From Tetrastigma voinierianum (taxonomy: Eukaryota > Streptophyta > Magnoliopsida > Vitales > Vitaceae), in contig JAEQBH010006843.1 of the NCBI GenBank assembly GCA_016808115.1, positions 1 to 64,000 of the forward strand: DNA of 64,000 nt, written 5' to 3'. A program made the position numbers and the translations under genes. The first letter of the stretch is position 1. Each line of letters starts with the position of its first letter. Below the pieces are notes generated by a model. The model was given only the letters and a program-made list of their open reading frames with translations, did no database searches and was not told where the DNA came from. Positions 49,059-61,435 of this stretch are shown piece by piece.

Positions 49059-50464
49059 TCTAAGAAATGAGAAGAAAACCGGCATTTTCATCATTTGGTT
49101 TTCAGAAAAGCTTTGAATTCAAGCAAATACATCTTCTCTTCTTCCATACAACTTTTGCATCCACACATTTTTGAATCAAGAATAATATGAAAAGTGAAAA
49201 CCAACTTCAAATTTTCAGATGACAAACTCCCCATTCAAAGTTTAGATATGAAAGACATAAGAAAGACTACTAGATTTCTCTTGATATATATGCTAATAAA
49301 TGGAACTTTGATCAATCTAGTTGTACATCATTCATCCCATGAATTTCCATGACTAGTAGTTTTATAGATCCCACCATCCATGCTAAAGTCCATGTTCTAT
49401 TCAAAAAGGCTATTTTTGAGGAGAGAAATTGTGCTATTAGATACTAATTATAGGGAACACTGGGTCTCATTTTAACAAGAACCGCATGTTTAAAGGATAA
49501 AGTCTTTAAAATTAAAAATTCTTCTTATGACACTCATTCAAGCTATGATGTTCATATTCATCATTTACTCATGTAATATACAAAATAAACTACCATGATT
49601 CAATTATTTAATTTTTTTTTTTTTACTTTGTACTTATATTAACTAATTCATTAACAATACTTTAGTGTTAATTACTATTGAGTTTTTAACAAAATAATGT
49701 ATGTTAACAAATTTAATTAAATTAGTTATGATAGGTGGTATAATTTTTAAGAAAAACAAGTGAAAAATGATAAGAAGGTTATTAAGTTATTTGCCCCCAG
49801 ACCTAATTGAAGTGGTAAAAGGGTGAAAATGGCATAAGAAAACAATAAGGATAAAATTCATCAATATTATTCATTAATAAGGGTCGGAAGGATCCAGGAC
49901 CACCGGCTGTAGTCCAATAAATGCCAACCACAAACCAATAAAGATGACAAGAAAAGTAGAATAAAGGGATGACGTCAGTTATTCTCCACGGCAATACAAT
50001 ACCATTGAAAGTCGTTGATAATTGATAGCCCACCCGTTCACCCTATCCGGCGGCTATGAGAGCATCTCCATGACCCTAATGGCTTACTTGAGCCCCGATA
50101 TTTCTTATCGCAGACACTGTGACAACGACGACGATGGCGACCAAAACTATTGAGATTGGCTTTCTTTCTTGAGATTTCGTGAGCCACAATCTTAGACCTA
50201 AAAATTCTTTGTTCTTCGTTTTCGTTTTTCTCTACTTATTGATGTTGTTCAGTTGCTGACAATAATATTTATCCAAATATAGTTAATCACTGTTTATCAA
50301 GAATAGTTTTGTTCCTATTATTGCTCCACTGTTAAAAGCTCTCAAATTTTTCAATTTAACATCTAAATTCTAGAGTACTGCTTACATGCTCTGGGCATCA
50401 CTATTTTTCAGCCAACATTCAACAATATTTTTCTTTTTCGATCGCCATTCTCGCTGGTTAGTTG
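49059..50464. other. Region upstream of UGT pseudogene B
   Basis: AT-rich. A patch at 50050-50110 has GAGCATCTCCATGACCC, a lone Harbinger-like terminus. No TATA box stands out with confidence. No gene recognised in 49060-50380. Confidence 0.35.
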
Positions 50465-51860
50465 ATGAAGCAAATTGCGCTTGTCTTCATCCCATTCGCC
50501 GGAATCAGCCACTTTACAACCGTGAGATCGCAAAACTGATCACTCGCCGAGATCGCCGGCTGTCGATCACAATCTTGACTATGAACTTTCCGTTTTGCCC
50601 AATGATGATAGCGTGACCTTCGATTCTGATTCCATTCGTTCTATCAAACTTCCTCTCTTGTCGAGTCTCATCGCAAACCGCCAGATGCCCTTTATCTTTT
50701 CCGAATCTCTGTGCTCCAGACACCACTCGTCAGAGACGCCGTCCATGAGCTCACCCGCTCCGACTCGGTTCAGCTCGGTGGGTTCGTCGTTGATATGTTC
50801 TGTGTCTCCATGATCGATGTGGCCGATGAGTTTGGGGTGCCTTCCTATCTCTTCTTCACTGGCGGCGCCGCTTTTCTTGGCTTCATGTTACATCTTCAGT
50901 TCCTCCATGATTACGAGGGCTTGGATTTTAGCGAGTTCAAGGACTCGGACGCTGAGTTGGAGGTTCCGAGTTATGCTAACTCGGTTCCAGGTAAGGTCTT
51001 TCCCGCCGTGATGTTTCAGAAGATAGTGGGAGGGGCTGAGCTGTTTCTAGATCACAAAGGAGGTTCAGACAACCAAGGGCATTATGGTAAATACATTTCT
51101 TGAGCTGGAATCCCATGCTATTCAGTCGCTTTCTAGCTCTACAATAATACCCCCGGTTTATGCCGTTGGACCAATACTCAACACTAGTGATCAACAAGAT
51201 GCTAGTGCCATCATGAGCTGGCTTGATGATCAGCCACCATCGTCAATAGTATTCCTATGCTTCGGGAGCATGGGAAGCTTTGGTGAGGATCAGGTCAAAG
51301 AGATAGCACATGGGTTGGAACGCAGCGGGCATCGCTTCCTGTGTCCTCTGCTCATTCCCTAAGCGATAGAACGGAAGCTCCATGGAAATCATATGATAAT
51401 GATCACCAGCGTGGCTTTGCATCGAACGGCCAGGATTGGAAAGGTGATCGGATGGGCTCCACAATTAGCGGTTTTAGCCCACTCAGCGATCAGAGGTTTT
51501 GTATCACACTGTGGATGTAGTTCTATTCTAGAAAGCATATGGTATGGTGTTCCAATAGCCACATGGCCTCTGTTTGCAGAACAACAACTCAACGCGTTTC
51601 AATTAGTAAAAGATTTAGGATTAGCCATAGAAATCAAAATTGATTATAACAAGTATAGTAATTATGGCATTGTAAGTGCTCAAGAGATTGAAATCGGATT
51701 AAATAGCCTTACGAATATCGAAGATATTGAAGTGAGGAAAAAGCTTGAAGAAATGAAAAAGATAAGTAGAAAAGTGATGATAGACGATGGATCGTCACAC
51801 TCTTCCTTAGGTCATTTTATCGAAGACATGATGATGAACGCTCCGTGTAAGCAACAATGA
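50465..51860 (+). pseudogene. UGT71-like UDP-glycosyltransferase pseudogene B
   Basis: The start at 50465 gives MKQIALVFIPFAGISHF with catalytic His16, aligned with copy A. The protein can then be followed through at least four frame changes (about 50517, 50600, 50700 and 51060-51085) and a stop at 51360-51362. The middle is well preserved: PLVRDAVHELTRSDSVQLGG, the DVADEFGVPSYLFF stretch, then DSDAELEVPSYANSVPGK. The C-terminal half is open from 51393 to the TGA at 51858-51860. The PSPG box is damaged: HCGWNS reads HCGCSS and IGGF reads IRGF, so both the conserved Trp and the Asn are lost. It would be inactive even if the shifts were sequencing errors. Divergent from copy A but clearly a paralogue. 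Confidence 0.88.
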
Positions 51861-51871
51861 TATTTGATTCC

Positions 51872-51874
51872 TTA
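51872..51874. other. TSD (TTA), left copy
   Basis: TTA precedes the MITE and is repeated at 52805-52807, the 3-bp duplication expected for PIF/Harbinger. Confidence 0.75.
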
Positions 51875-52804
51875 GAGCATCTCCAACGGTCCGTTCCTTA
51901 CATATTGTAAGGAGCGGACCGGCTCCTGCGTTGCGGTTTCCTAGATTTAGAGTTGCCAGCAGCTCCTAAATAATATAATATTATATTTTTTTACAGTCAG
52001 CATAGCATTGCAGTGTCCTCCTTCAGCAGTGGCAAATTTTCTTTTTTTTTCAATTTCAACGCCATGCAGTTGCAACGGTTATATTTTTTTGGTTTTCAAT
52101 GTTTACGTTTTTTTTTTTTTTACAACGGTTATATTTTTTAACCTTTAAAGTTTGCTCCTTTTTTTTTAGTCAAACGGTTATATTTGAATGGAGGATAAAC
52201 CAACAACTCCAACAGCATCCTCTTTGACAAAAGATGATCACATGCCTAACCGCTGACACCAAAAAGAGAGGACGATTCATTCTAAAACCTCCACGAAATA
52301 TGAGGAGGGTATACAGGCATTTCAACAAAATAATCAAGAAAGTTTTTCTATTACTCACGATTGCTATTAATGACAAAGGTCAAATCGGCAGCCACGACGA
52401 TATGATGTTTTACTGTCTAACTCGGCTTTTCTTGTTCTTCTTCACATGCCATTATTGCTAACATTGCGGCTTTCTCGTATTTGATTTCTGAGTTGTCATC
52501 CATGAGAACAATTTCGTAATGTAATTTCGAGACATTTTTTACTAAGCCAAAAAAAATAGAATAATAGTTGAGAAGTGATAATGAAATGAAATGTTTGAGT
52601 TCTTTAAAATGACAAAAATATGACCGTTAAAATATGACTGTTACATATATTGTTAAATATATTTTTAACAAGTAAAAATTATTAAAATCTTCATATCTTA
52701 ATAAAGTAGACAGCTTTGTTGGAGCTTGTTTTGAAAAGGTTGTTCCTAAAATAGCTTTTAGCTATTTTAGCTAGTAAAAATAAAGAGCATGGTTGGAGTT
52801 GCTC
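51875..52804. mobile_element. PIF/Harbinger-type MITE, 930 bp
   Basis: The left terminus is GAGCATCTCCAACGG. The right terminus is the reverse complement of GAGCAACTCCAACC, so 12 of the first 13 bases pair. TTA flanks both sides. The interior has two CAACGGTTATATTTTT phrases (52073, 52123) and a related AAACGGTTATATTTG (52173), and no transposase. It lies between two copies of the UGT 3' end. Confidence 0.85.
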
Positions 52805-52857
52805 TTAGGTCGTTTTATTGAAGACATGATGATGAACACTCCATGTAAGGAATTGTG
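52805..52857 (+). pseudogene. Second copy of the UGT 3' end
   Basis: It encodes LGRFIEDMMMNTPCKEL then stop, matching LGHFIEDMMMNAPCKQQ at the end of pseudogene B (51809-51860). The match continues past the stop codon (GATATTTGA in both). It is a tandem duplicate of the gene's last exon end. Confidence 0.88.
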
Positions 52858-53027
52858 ATATTTGACCAAACAATTGTAGGTCCCATGCACTTTATTATAT
52901 GTTGTAGTTCAATTCTCAAATAATTTCTTTGATGAAATTAATGCTATATTTGGTTCAGAAAGTATTAAGAAACGTACATTTTTCATCAAAGAAAATTATT
53001 TTTCTCATATTTGATTATTTTATACTC

Positions 53028-53107
<80 letters not shown>

Positions 53108-53505
53108 GATTTAAATAATAGAAATTTATATACTTCTAATTTGTTTAATCTTTCATATATCGATGAATTTAATTTTTAAATAAATTCAATGAGTTTTTGA
53201 AGGTGAAAATAGAAATATTTTATATTGTTTTTTATTCTCAAAAATTTCTTTGATGAAACTAAGAAATTTGAGTGTTTGAATGTGGTTGATTGAATTGGTA
53301 CTTAACATTCAATTAAGATAGTCACGAGTTTATCCTATTTTATGTGCATCTTCTTTTCTACAAGTATTATATCATGTTAGCAACTAAATTTTTTTTTTTA
53401 AATATACAAGGAGTCATAAACATAGATTTGCAAAGGTGAAAGTCATACATAGTCAATTCATATTAAGGCATGTAAGAGTATAGACCCGAAAAATTCTATT
53501 ATAGC
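52858..53505. other. AT-rich DNA after the UGT tail copy
   Basis: It contains the microsatellite listed separately; otherwise nothing recognised. Confidence 0.4.
53029..53106. repeat. (TA)n microsatellite
   Basis: 78 bp of uninterrupted TA repeat. The open frame through it is an artefact of the repeat. Confidence 0.95.
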
Positions 53506-54322
53506 TAGGGATGTCAATTTGATGGGTTAATCAGCGTCTGGGACGGGTATGGGAAATAGAAAATCAGGTTATAATTGGGTTTGGGGATTTATTTTAAAAC
53601 TCGAATTAGGTCCAAAACGGGTACAAATATTATAGTGTCCTGCCCCGTCCCATTGTGCTTCGAGTGTCCTTTACAAAAATGACCATTCAATTATTGATCA
53701 AATACCCAAAAAGCCACGGTATTTAAGCATGTCTTTCATACTTACCCTAGTGATTCGAAGCCACCTCCATCTTTTCTTTTTTACCCGGATTTGTCTTTTT
53801 CTTCTTCCACAATATGTGACAATTTTGTGTGGGCTTCTCGATCTGTCTTCTTATTCAACAATATGTGCAGTCTTTGTTCTTCCACAATATGTGTACTTGC
53901 ATTAGGGCTTTCCAAATATGTCTTCTTTTCTTCTTTTCCCTTATCTCTGCCTTCTTCTTCCACAACCCACATGAATTAAGTGTATTTATGTATTCACTTT
54001 ATCTATCTTTCTATTTTCTTCCTAACTGGTGGCAACTTACAATTCAATGATTTTTTCCCATTAATTTTCAAGTCGAACTAAAGCCATATTTATTGCAAAT
54101 GCCATTGAATTTTTCCGTTAGGGCTTAAAGAATCTTGTTATTTTGCAAATGGGAAATCCTTATAAGTGATTAGGGTTTAAAGACCTATTCGAATGTAAGA
54201 GAGGTATGGTACAACGGTTTTGTTAGTATTTTTTTGACCACGGGAATAAATATAACTCTACACTGGTTTGAGTCGAGACAGAATGGGATAGTAACTCCAA
54301 TCCAAACTTGTCATCATCCCTA
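53506..54322. mobile_element. hAT-like non-autonomous element, 817 bp
   Basis: The left end is TAGGGATGTCAATTTG, and the right end, read in reverse, is TAGGGATGATGACAAGTTTGG. The shared TAGGGATG..CAA.TTTG matches the terminal style of hAT MITEs. Next to the left end are GGGACGGGTATGGG and CCCCGTCCC patches. No 8-bp TSD could be matched, so the call is provisional. No transposase inside. Confidence 0.4.
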
Positions 54323-55035
54323 ATCAGAACCTTCATAGAATTTAGAGTAGTCATTTATTTTTATCATTTTAAAAATTAAAACAAATAAGAAATAAAATTG
54401 TAACGTTACTCCCTTCATTTTAGAAAGACATATTTACTAAAAAATTGAACTAAATATGAGGATTATAGACATTATTGGAAATGTATAATAATAAGCTCCA
54501 CTCTCTAAGTTTGTACATGGTAATCTATATTAAATATATTGAGGGAACCCTCACAATTAATTAATAACATATCACAACAAATTAACATATACAAAATAGC
54601 TGACAAAACTAAGTTACAATAATAAAGAATGAATGACAAGTAACCATGAAAATAACTTATTTAATTAAATAGAAACATTTCTATTATTTCAAATGTTACA
54701 AATGTAAAATTATAAGAATTTTCAAAGCATTTGGTTGTCCTTAAAAGAAATTGAATTAAGAATTTAAATTTCTATTTATTTATAAAAGAGTTTTTAATTT
54801 TATTTTCAAGGAAACTACATTTTCGACTCTATTTTATTTTTCAAGAAAGTGCATTTTCACTTGTTTTATTAAAAGGATTTATTAAAAATTTCACTTGACC
54901 AAAAAAAAAAGAAGATTTACTTATATTTATTAGAAATAGAATTGCATTTATAACTTTGTTTTGAAAAAATAACTTTTATCATATTCTTATTAAGAAATAT
55001 CTTTTATCATAACTTTTATCATATATATATGCAGT
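54323..55035. other. AT-rich intergenic DNA
   Basis: No gene or element boundary recognised. Confidence 0.5.
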
Positions 55036-55905
55036 ACGGATCATCTTGCCCGTGGTAAGCCTGGAACAATTAATCCAGCCATACCCCAACTTCAGTTCAT
55101 GAGGGAAAACAGCACCATCCGTGTTGCATCCGGAATAAGCTCTTTTTCCATCTCATCACCTCTTTACTGGACATTGCAGGTAGGTCCTCGCTAAGGAGAG
55201 AGCATCTGAGCAGCTTGCCATGCATTTGAACAAAAGAGGTTGCTAAGTTCAGAAGGTTGGTGTGTTTTTATTATTCCATAAGGCTTCATTTCTATTCCTC
55301 CACAAAGCCCAGACGAGGATCATGCAGCTCACTGACGTTTTATCTGTGTTTTTTTGTGCAAAGAGTTGTGATACGCATTCAAATACAGTCGATGTACGTA
55401 GAATCCATTTGCAGTTGTAACTGGGCAGCTCTCCAACAGTCTTTGGCAAAAGGATATTGAATGGAATACGTAAGCTCTAATTCCATTCCGATCAGGCAAA
55501 TCCGCGATTGGTTTCACTCTAATATGTTTCTGTCTTAGGAGATCTTTTGTTGTTAGGCAATTATTACAAAGCCTCCATAAAAGATTTTTGACCTTTGGGG
55601 GAATTTTCAGTGACTAAAGCAATTTCCAAAGGGGGTTGGAGAGGCTAGGGTGGACAGTGGATAAGGAGAAAGTTATAGTCCTGTAGGCTGATTTTACTGT
55701 ATATTCTCCATTTCTTTCGTGCCTCAGATAAGGTTTATCTTCCAACACGTTTTGGCTTAAGGGGATTTGTAGGATTAAGTTTTTGTCTCGATCGTTGAAT
55801 ATATCCCTTAGGATGTCTCTTTCCCATGTTCGGCCACCAGGTATCATAAAATTGTTAACTGTAGCACCCTCTGTCCCTGTGCTCTTCGTGAGGGCCTAGG
55901 TTCAG
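55036..55905 (-). pseudogene. L1-type LINE, zinc-binding and RNase H region
   Basis: On the minus strand, 55850-55620 reads PGGRTWERDILRDIFNDRDK, then NLILQIPLS and GEYTVKSAYR, the end of a plant non-LTR RT. 55450-55255 reads MILVWALWRNRNEALWNNK, the linker before RNase H. 55130-55060 reads CNTDGAVFPHELKLGYGW in broken frames, the RNase H start. Only the 3' third of ORF2 remains. It is cut on the left by AT-rich DNA and on the right by a TA microsatellite. Confidence 0.85.
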
Positions 55906-55925
55906 TCCTAGCTTTGATAAAATAA

Positions 55926-55927
<2 letters not shown>

Positions 55928-55969
<42 letters not shown>
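55928..55969. repeat. (TA)n microsatellite
   Basis: Uninterrupted TA repeat of about 42 bp. Confidence 0.95.
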
Positions 55970-55973
<4 letters not shown>

Positions 55974-56734
55974 TTTATGGAATACGTTAACAAATATATT
56001 TTGAAAAATCTTATTAAAAATAAATTCTAGACAATGTCTATTAAACAAATGAATTTTGGAAGAATTTTAATTATAAAAATTGAACAAATTAGATTTTTTT
56101 TTTTTTGAAAAGAAAATAACTAACAATACATCAATAGAAACACATACCAAATCGCTAAAACCATTGGAGCGTTAAATAAGACGATTAATAAAGACGATAA
56201 ATCGGGCCAAAGTTCTCACAAATTTGATAATACTATAATGACTATAATACCTATAACTCTAGTTATACAATATACCGATGACCATAATCTGATTTATTGT
56301 CTATGTCTGATTGAATATGCTTTGCCTGCTTGCACACAAATAAAACATCGCAACAAAACAACGAACAATAAAACATCGTAAGACAACGATACAAAATCAA
56401 ACACCGCAACAAGATGACGAGATCATGAAAACAAAATGAAACCCATATATATGTGGAATAACCATTTTATTAAGAGGTAAATTGATAGAAAGAGGTGTTG
56501 ATAAGTGATTTGTGGTCACCAAAATCACCCCCTTTGTTGGAGGCTAGTGTTTTTTTTTTTTTTTTACCTTTTTAAAACTTCTAAAGAAAATATCTTTCTA
56601 CTTTTTTCTTGAACAAGTCAATTCAAAGCACAGGACTTTTTGTTTTATTCAACAAGTATTTGTTTATTGTTTCCTAGTATATAGCTTTAATCATTTTGTT
56701 GAGTTGTTTATTAGTTCCTAAATTTTTGTATTTT
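55970..56734. other. Unassigned intergenic DNA
   Basis: Loosely repeated AAAACATCGCAACAAAAC-type text at 56341-56430 and a T run at 56548-56566. No gene recognised. Confidence 0.4.
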
Positions 56735-57813
56735 TGATGAGTGCCCAAAACACTCATCATATACCACGTTTGATCACGTTTTTGGTTCATTTCATCTAGT
56801 AATACTGCTATTGTCTAATATATGATACTTCCCGCTTGGTGCATTTTAGGTGAAAAGGCGGCATTTGGAGGCTATGTGGAGATGTGAAGAAGAAGATTGG
56901 AGAACCCAGCCTCAACGTCGCGACGTCCCAATGTCATGGACGCGAGGTTCATGATTTTTTTCAAAACTTTACATCAAATGACGCTGCGACGTCGCCAGAC
57001 TTACCCAGTGGAGAATTTTTTATATAACAAAAAGAACTAAGAAACTGAGAGGGGGAATTGATACGGGAGATTAAGATCGACTACATGCACGTGACTGAGA
57101 GATCGTGTAATAGCCGCACTTGTAATTCCTTCGAACTCCTATCAATAAAATTCAATGATTGTAATGACCAAGAGAATGTTCTAGTTTTATTTCTAGTGGT
57201 TTGTACTCTATCGCATTCGTATGGATTAGTTTTTTGATTCAGTTTTATTCAGTATATCTATGGATCTGTTATTGATTTGCTCTATTCGCTGTTAATTACC
57301 TACATGGTGGTGTTTGGCCAACATCATCATGCTTCTTTATCAGAATCGAGGTCGCAGAATAAAGGTTCCCGGGGATCCGGGTAGAGTGACACTTGGTCAA
57401 TCGGAGAGTAGAGATCCCCCGATTCCAAGTGTGGCGATGAACCTTACTAGCAAGATAGGCGAATATACCTCAAGAGAGGATATCTCGTAGGCATGATCAA
57501 CCCGCCAGCGTGAATATGTTAATATACTGAATAATAAATTTTACATATGTTATAATCCATCGAATGTGACAAGGGGAGGCAAAACCCTAGTCCCCATTAA
57601 TTGAGTTAATAATTTGTTTAGGATCAATTTCGCCATATTAGTCGAATTAATCGAATTTGAGATCCAGATAATACCTAGAGCCGATCCAATATTCAACACA
57701 CTTCTCAGGAACGACACTCTTGACAAACCACTATATTACGCGTAACTGACGCGCATACTACACAGCACGCTCGCATTTAAATTAATTTTACATAACCTCT
57801 ACGAAGGCCGTCA
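56735..57813 (+). mobile_element. Athila-type 5' LTR (about 1079 bp)
   Basis: It starts TGATGAGTGCCCAAAACACT and ends near GGCCGTCA. It is homologous to the solo LTR at 21413-22645. It is followed by a degenerate primer-binding region and an Athila gag, so it is a 5' LTR. The 3' LTR is not in the window. Confidence 0.85.
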
Positions 57814-57984
57814 AGTTTTCGACGTCAAGGTTTATAGCTCTGTTGATATCGACAATAGTGCGCTTAGATACTACTGAATTTTTTTCATTTTTATTTTAGT
57901 TACACAAGTGCTTTAAATTCTTGTCTTTGTGTTTGTGTGCGGATTGCAAAGAAAGGTTAATGTGAGTGTACGGCCATTTGAGGT

Positions 57985-60050
57985 CAAGTTGAACTACTTT
58001 TGTTTGATCCTGAGCCAAAGAGAACCTTACGCCGATTACGTAGAGCACAAAGAGAAGCACACCAAATAAATCTAGCAGTCATGCAGAATCAATAAGGGCA
58101 AGATCAAGGCCAAGAGCAAAACGAGCTGCAAGGGGGATAGAATGAGAATAATGGTAGGAACTATGCTCCTAGGTCGTTTATACATCCAGATGATCCGTTT
58201 ATGTTGCTAGAGGAGTTCGCTTTACCGCCCACTATTGCTCGCCCGCATCCGAAGACCACTTATTCAAGCAAATACTTCGTTAAATGCAAAATGCTTCAAA
58301 ACATTCAGTTCCATGGTCTGCCAAGTGAGAATCCGAATATGCATTTAACAAACTTCATTGAAGTATGTGACAAGGTCAAATACAAATGGAGCAACAAAGA
58401 AGTTTTTAGGATCGAGATCGCTCTACCTCACTAAAGTGATGAAAGCAACACCGTCGATTTAGCCAACCACTCAGATTCCATTACCTCATGGAATGATTTC
58501 GTTGCAAAAAATTTCCACCAAGTTCTGCACCTCTAAGATCGCATGTACTGTGCAAGAGATTAAATACGCGACAAATGAGGGGCGTAACTTAGCCGAAGTC
58601 GGGAAAGATTTCATGAATCATAAGGAGGTGTCCACATCACTGTGCTTTTAATAGATGGATGCAAGTCCATACTTTTTACAACGGAACCGAGTGACTCACG
58701 AATAAAGTATCAGATGCTCAATGGCACGTCACTAAGAAGACTACAAACCAAGCTTATGAACTTTGGGAGGATATGGCTACTAATAGTAACCAATCGCCCA
58801 GGGACAGGATGATATCGAGGAAGGCAGTGGGAGGTGCAAACACAGAAGTCTTGAGCAATCTGGTAAATCATGTTGCACAACTCACCAAACAATTACAAAC
58901 GCAACAAGGTGTTGTAAATGCTGTTCAGGCTAATCCTTGGGAGATATGTGAATCATGTGGAGGACAACACAATACCATAGAATGCAAGTCGGGCTAGATG
59001 ACAATAGAGCAGGCATAATATGTGTCGAGATTTAATCACCGCGAACAATGTGGTCGCATGGTGGTAACAACACCTATCGCATTCCAGAATCAGGCCAAGG
59101 CTGGTGCACAATCAAAATAATCGTAATCCGCGGATAGAGTGAACAATCGTAATAAAGATGCCACCTTCCTATGAACAACCGTCAAAGCAGAGAAAGAATA
59201 GATTTGGAAGAAGCACTAACTCAAATGCTCACTTCCCATACAGCCTTTATGAATGAAACAAAGGCAACATAATCGAATTAACTCAAATTAATAATCAAAG
59301 ACACTTGAGAACCTGGAGGTAAATGGCCAAATGGCCAATCTATTGATTGAGAGACAGCAAGGTTCTTTGCCAAGCAATTTAGAGATAAATCAGAGAGGTG
59401 AAGGTAAGAAATGTGTTAAGGCTATCACCTCGAGAAAGCAGAGAGAACTAGCTACACCGGGGACAACCACCAAAGAGGTAAGAGAAGTGGAAAAACTAAG
59501 AGTGACACAGCATGCATGGGGATCACCCGACTAAGGCATCCAATCTGAAGCACCTAGAGGTAGTGGCAAAGACAATCCTTCAAAAAGAATCCCACTTTAA
59601 CTTCAAGATCCCAGGTAGTTTTGCCATACCATTCTCGATAGAAAACTCATGATCGTGTAAAGCTTCAGGATTCTCGGGAGCAAGCATCTATTTGATGTCG
59701 CTCAATGTTTAAAAGGTTGAAGCAGGAGAAGCAAAATGACGGCAATAATAAATTTGCAATTGGTTGACAAGTTCTACCAACACCTAATAGGTGTAATTGA
59801 AGATGTCCTAGTGAAAGTGGATAAAAGTTCCTCTTCCCAAACAGCATTTCCTCACATATCTTAGACATGGAAGAAGATGATAATGTTCCCATCATACTTG
59901 CACCTTTAGCTACGTGAAAAGTGCACCATCGTGCAAGAGGGTGAGCTTAAATTGAGAGTTCAAGGAGATGAGGTCACGTTCCATGTATTCCAAGCTACGA
60001 AACATCCGAATGACGAACCTAATGACTATATCCAAGAATGTCATCCCAAG
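57985..60050 (+). pseudogene. Athila gag and protease
   Basis: Begins with DPEPKRTLRRLRRAQREAH (58007 on), then LLEEFALPPTIARP (58204 on), MLQNIQFHGLPSENPN, SDSITSWNDFVAKNFHQ and a later NQAYELWEDMA. A short zinc-ribbon-like CESCGGQHNTIEC occurs at 58953-58991. 59320-59450 reads LIERQQGSLPSNLE and GEGKKCVKAIT. The protease/RT-start motif VDKFLFP, ILDMEEDDNVPIIL is at 59815-59905. There are many stops. RT, RNase H and integrase are absent, so the body has a large deletion. Confidence 0.9.
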
Positions 60051-60360
60051 GAGATCATGTAGGGTGACGTGTTAACTTGCAAGGATAAGCCCATTGCGAC
60101 ACAGAAAAAAACCAAGAGAGTTGAGGGTGAGGAAGACAAGATATTCCATACGCCCTGAGCAGTGCATTGGAGTACTATGGAGATTTGTTATCATTTCTAG
60201 TCTCTTTTGAAGACAAACATTGAGATTCAGGGAAGTCGAGCTAATGACATTAAACAAAGCGCTACTTGAGAGGCAACTCAAGCAATTTAAGTTTTTCGTT
60301 CATTAGTGTAGCTTTGCATTTGTTTGTTTCTTAAGAGTTATGTCTTGCATTATTTGGGGC
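60051..60360 (+). mobile_element. Athila post-protease/untranslated segment
   Basis: AGCGCTACTTGAGAGGCAAC (60258 on) matches the conserved GGGAGGCAACCC block that follows pol in Athila elements. It is placed directly behind the protease, so pol has been deleted in between. Confidence 0.65.
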
Positions 60361-61026
60361 AATCATGTTTAAGTGCATTGTCATCAATATGAATAAAGAC
60401 AACTCACCATATTGCTTAGAAGTCGCACTTTTACACCAGCCCACGAAAAATACGCATTCTTTCTTCCTATGAAGATCAAATCGTTTTCACGAGCGGATTC
60501 AGTGGGCTCATTTATTTGTGCCACATGGAGAGAGAAAATATTCAAATCAAATTTCTCTCTTCATCACAAAAGATGATAAATGCGAGTATCAGTAACACTA
60601 ATAGAATTACGCTAAGTCTCAACGTAAATACAATTATTATACTAATATAAATATATATTTCAAGTTCGATCGTGTCATCAGTAGTGTAATAAATCAGTGG
60701 TTGCATTTAAGGATAATCAGGTAATATTAGTGTAATAATTATATTACATTAAGGATAATTGTGTTACATTAGTGTTATAACAGTATTATTATTAAAACAT
60801 TGTTATCTTGTGGTGAAGAGAGAAAGATTTGTTTTAATGATTTTCTCTCTTCCATATGACAAATAAATGGGGCACACTTGATCAACTCAATAAAGCTAAT
60901 TTGATCTTCATAGGGGAAGAGTGCATGTTTTCATTAATTTGGTTTAAAAAGTGCAACTCTACAAATATAAGTGAGTTGAATTTCTTTTTAATTTATATTG
61001 GTCCAACAATGCACTTAATCATAATT
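60361..61026. repeat. 666-bp imperfect palindrome
   Basis: The two arms pair around a centre at about 60690. Examples: CCTATGAAGATCAAAT at 60466-60481 pairs with 60899-60914; AACTCACC near 60401 pairs with GTGAGTT near 60971; CATTTATTTGT near 60509-60519 pairs with 60858-60868; AGAGAGAAAAT (60529) pairs with 60839 onward; TTAAGTGCATTG (60369) pairs with 61006-61017. The arms are diverged by roughly a quarter to a third. The loop is 60655-60720. The left arm begins in Athila-derived text. Confidence 0.85.
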
Positions 61027-61435
61027 CTCCTTTATTATTTAGAGAATAAATAAAACACAAGTTGCATATTGTGACCTGTAAAACTCATGTTTTATTGTAG
61101 GTTTCATTGAGTAATTGGCTAACTCCTATTAATGAATAGATTGACGAGAGGGCTTATAAGCTCTACAAGAATGCTAAAACTTGTGGGAAGTTTGTGCTCA
61201 TAGATCAAAATGCCACTTAAGTTTAAGACCAATTAGCGTAGAAGTTTTAAAACCATTTTTATCGACCATGAGGTGTTCGAGCTGATCAGACACATACTAA
61301 AGAAGTCTTTGCTCACATCATATCTGGGGACTAACTCTGACGTGTCGAGACACCATAAGGACGGTAAAACTCTACCACAAAAACACAACTGCATTACTGG
61401 TGAAGTTAGGAGAGATCTCAACCATCCCACCTAAA
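61027..61435. other. Unassigned DNA before Tekay LTR
   Basis: No gene recognised. Ends CTAAA directly before the LTR. Confidence 0.4.

Noticed and set aside
52170..52461. Open frames inside the Harbinger-type MITE as a transposase remnant
   Set aside because: No transposase or Myb-domain motif was recognised in either strand.
52929..53114. Open frame ending in a long Tyr-Ile run
   Set aside because: It is the (TA)n microsatellite translated.
53498..54330. 8-bp TSD for the hAT-like element
   Set aside because: The flanks ATTATAGC and ATCAGAAC do not match.
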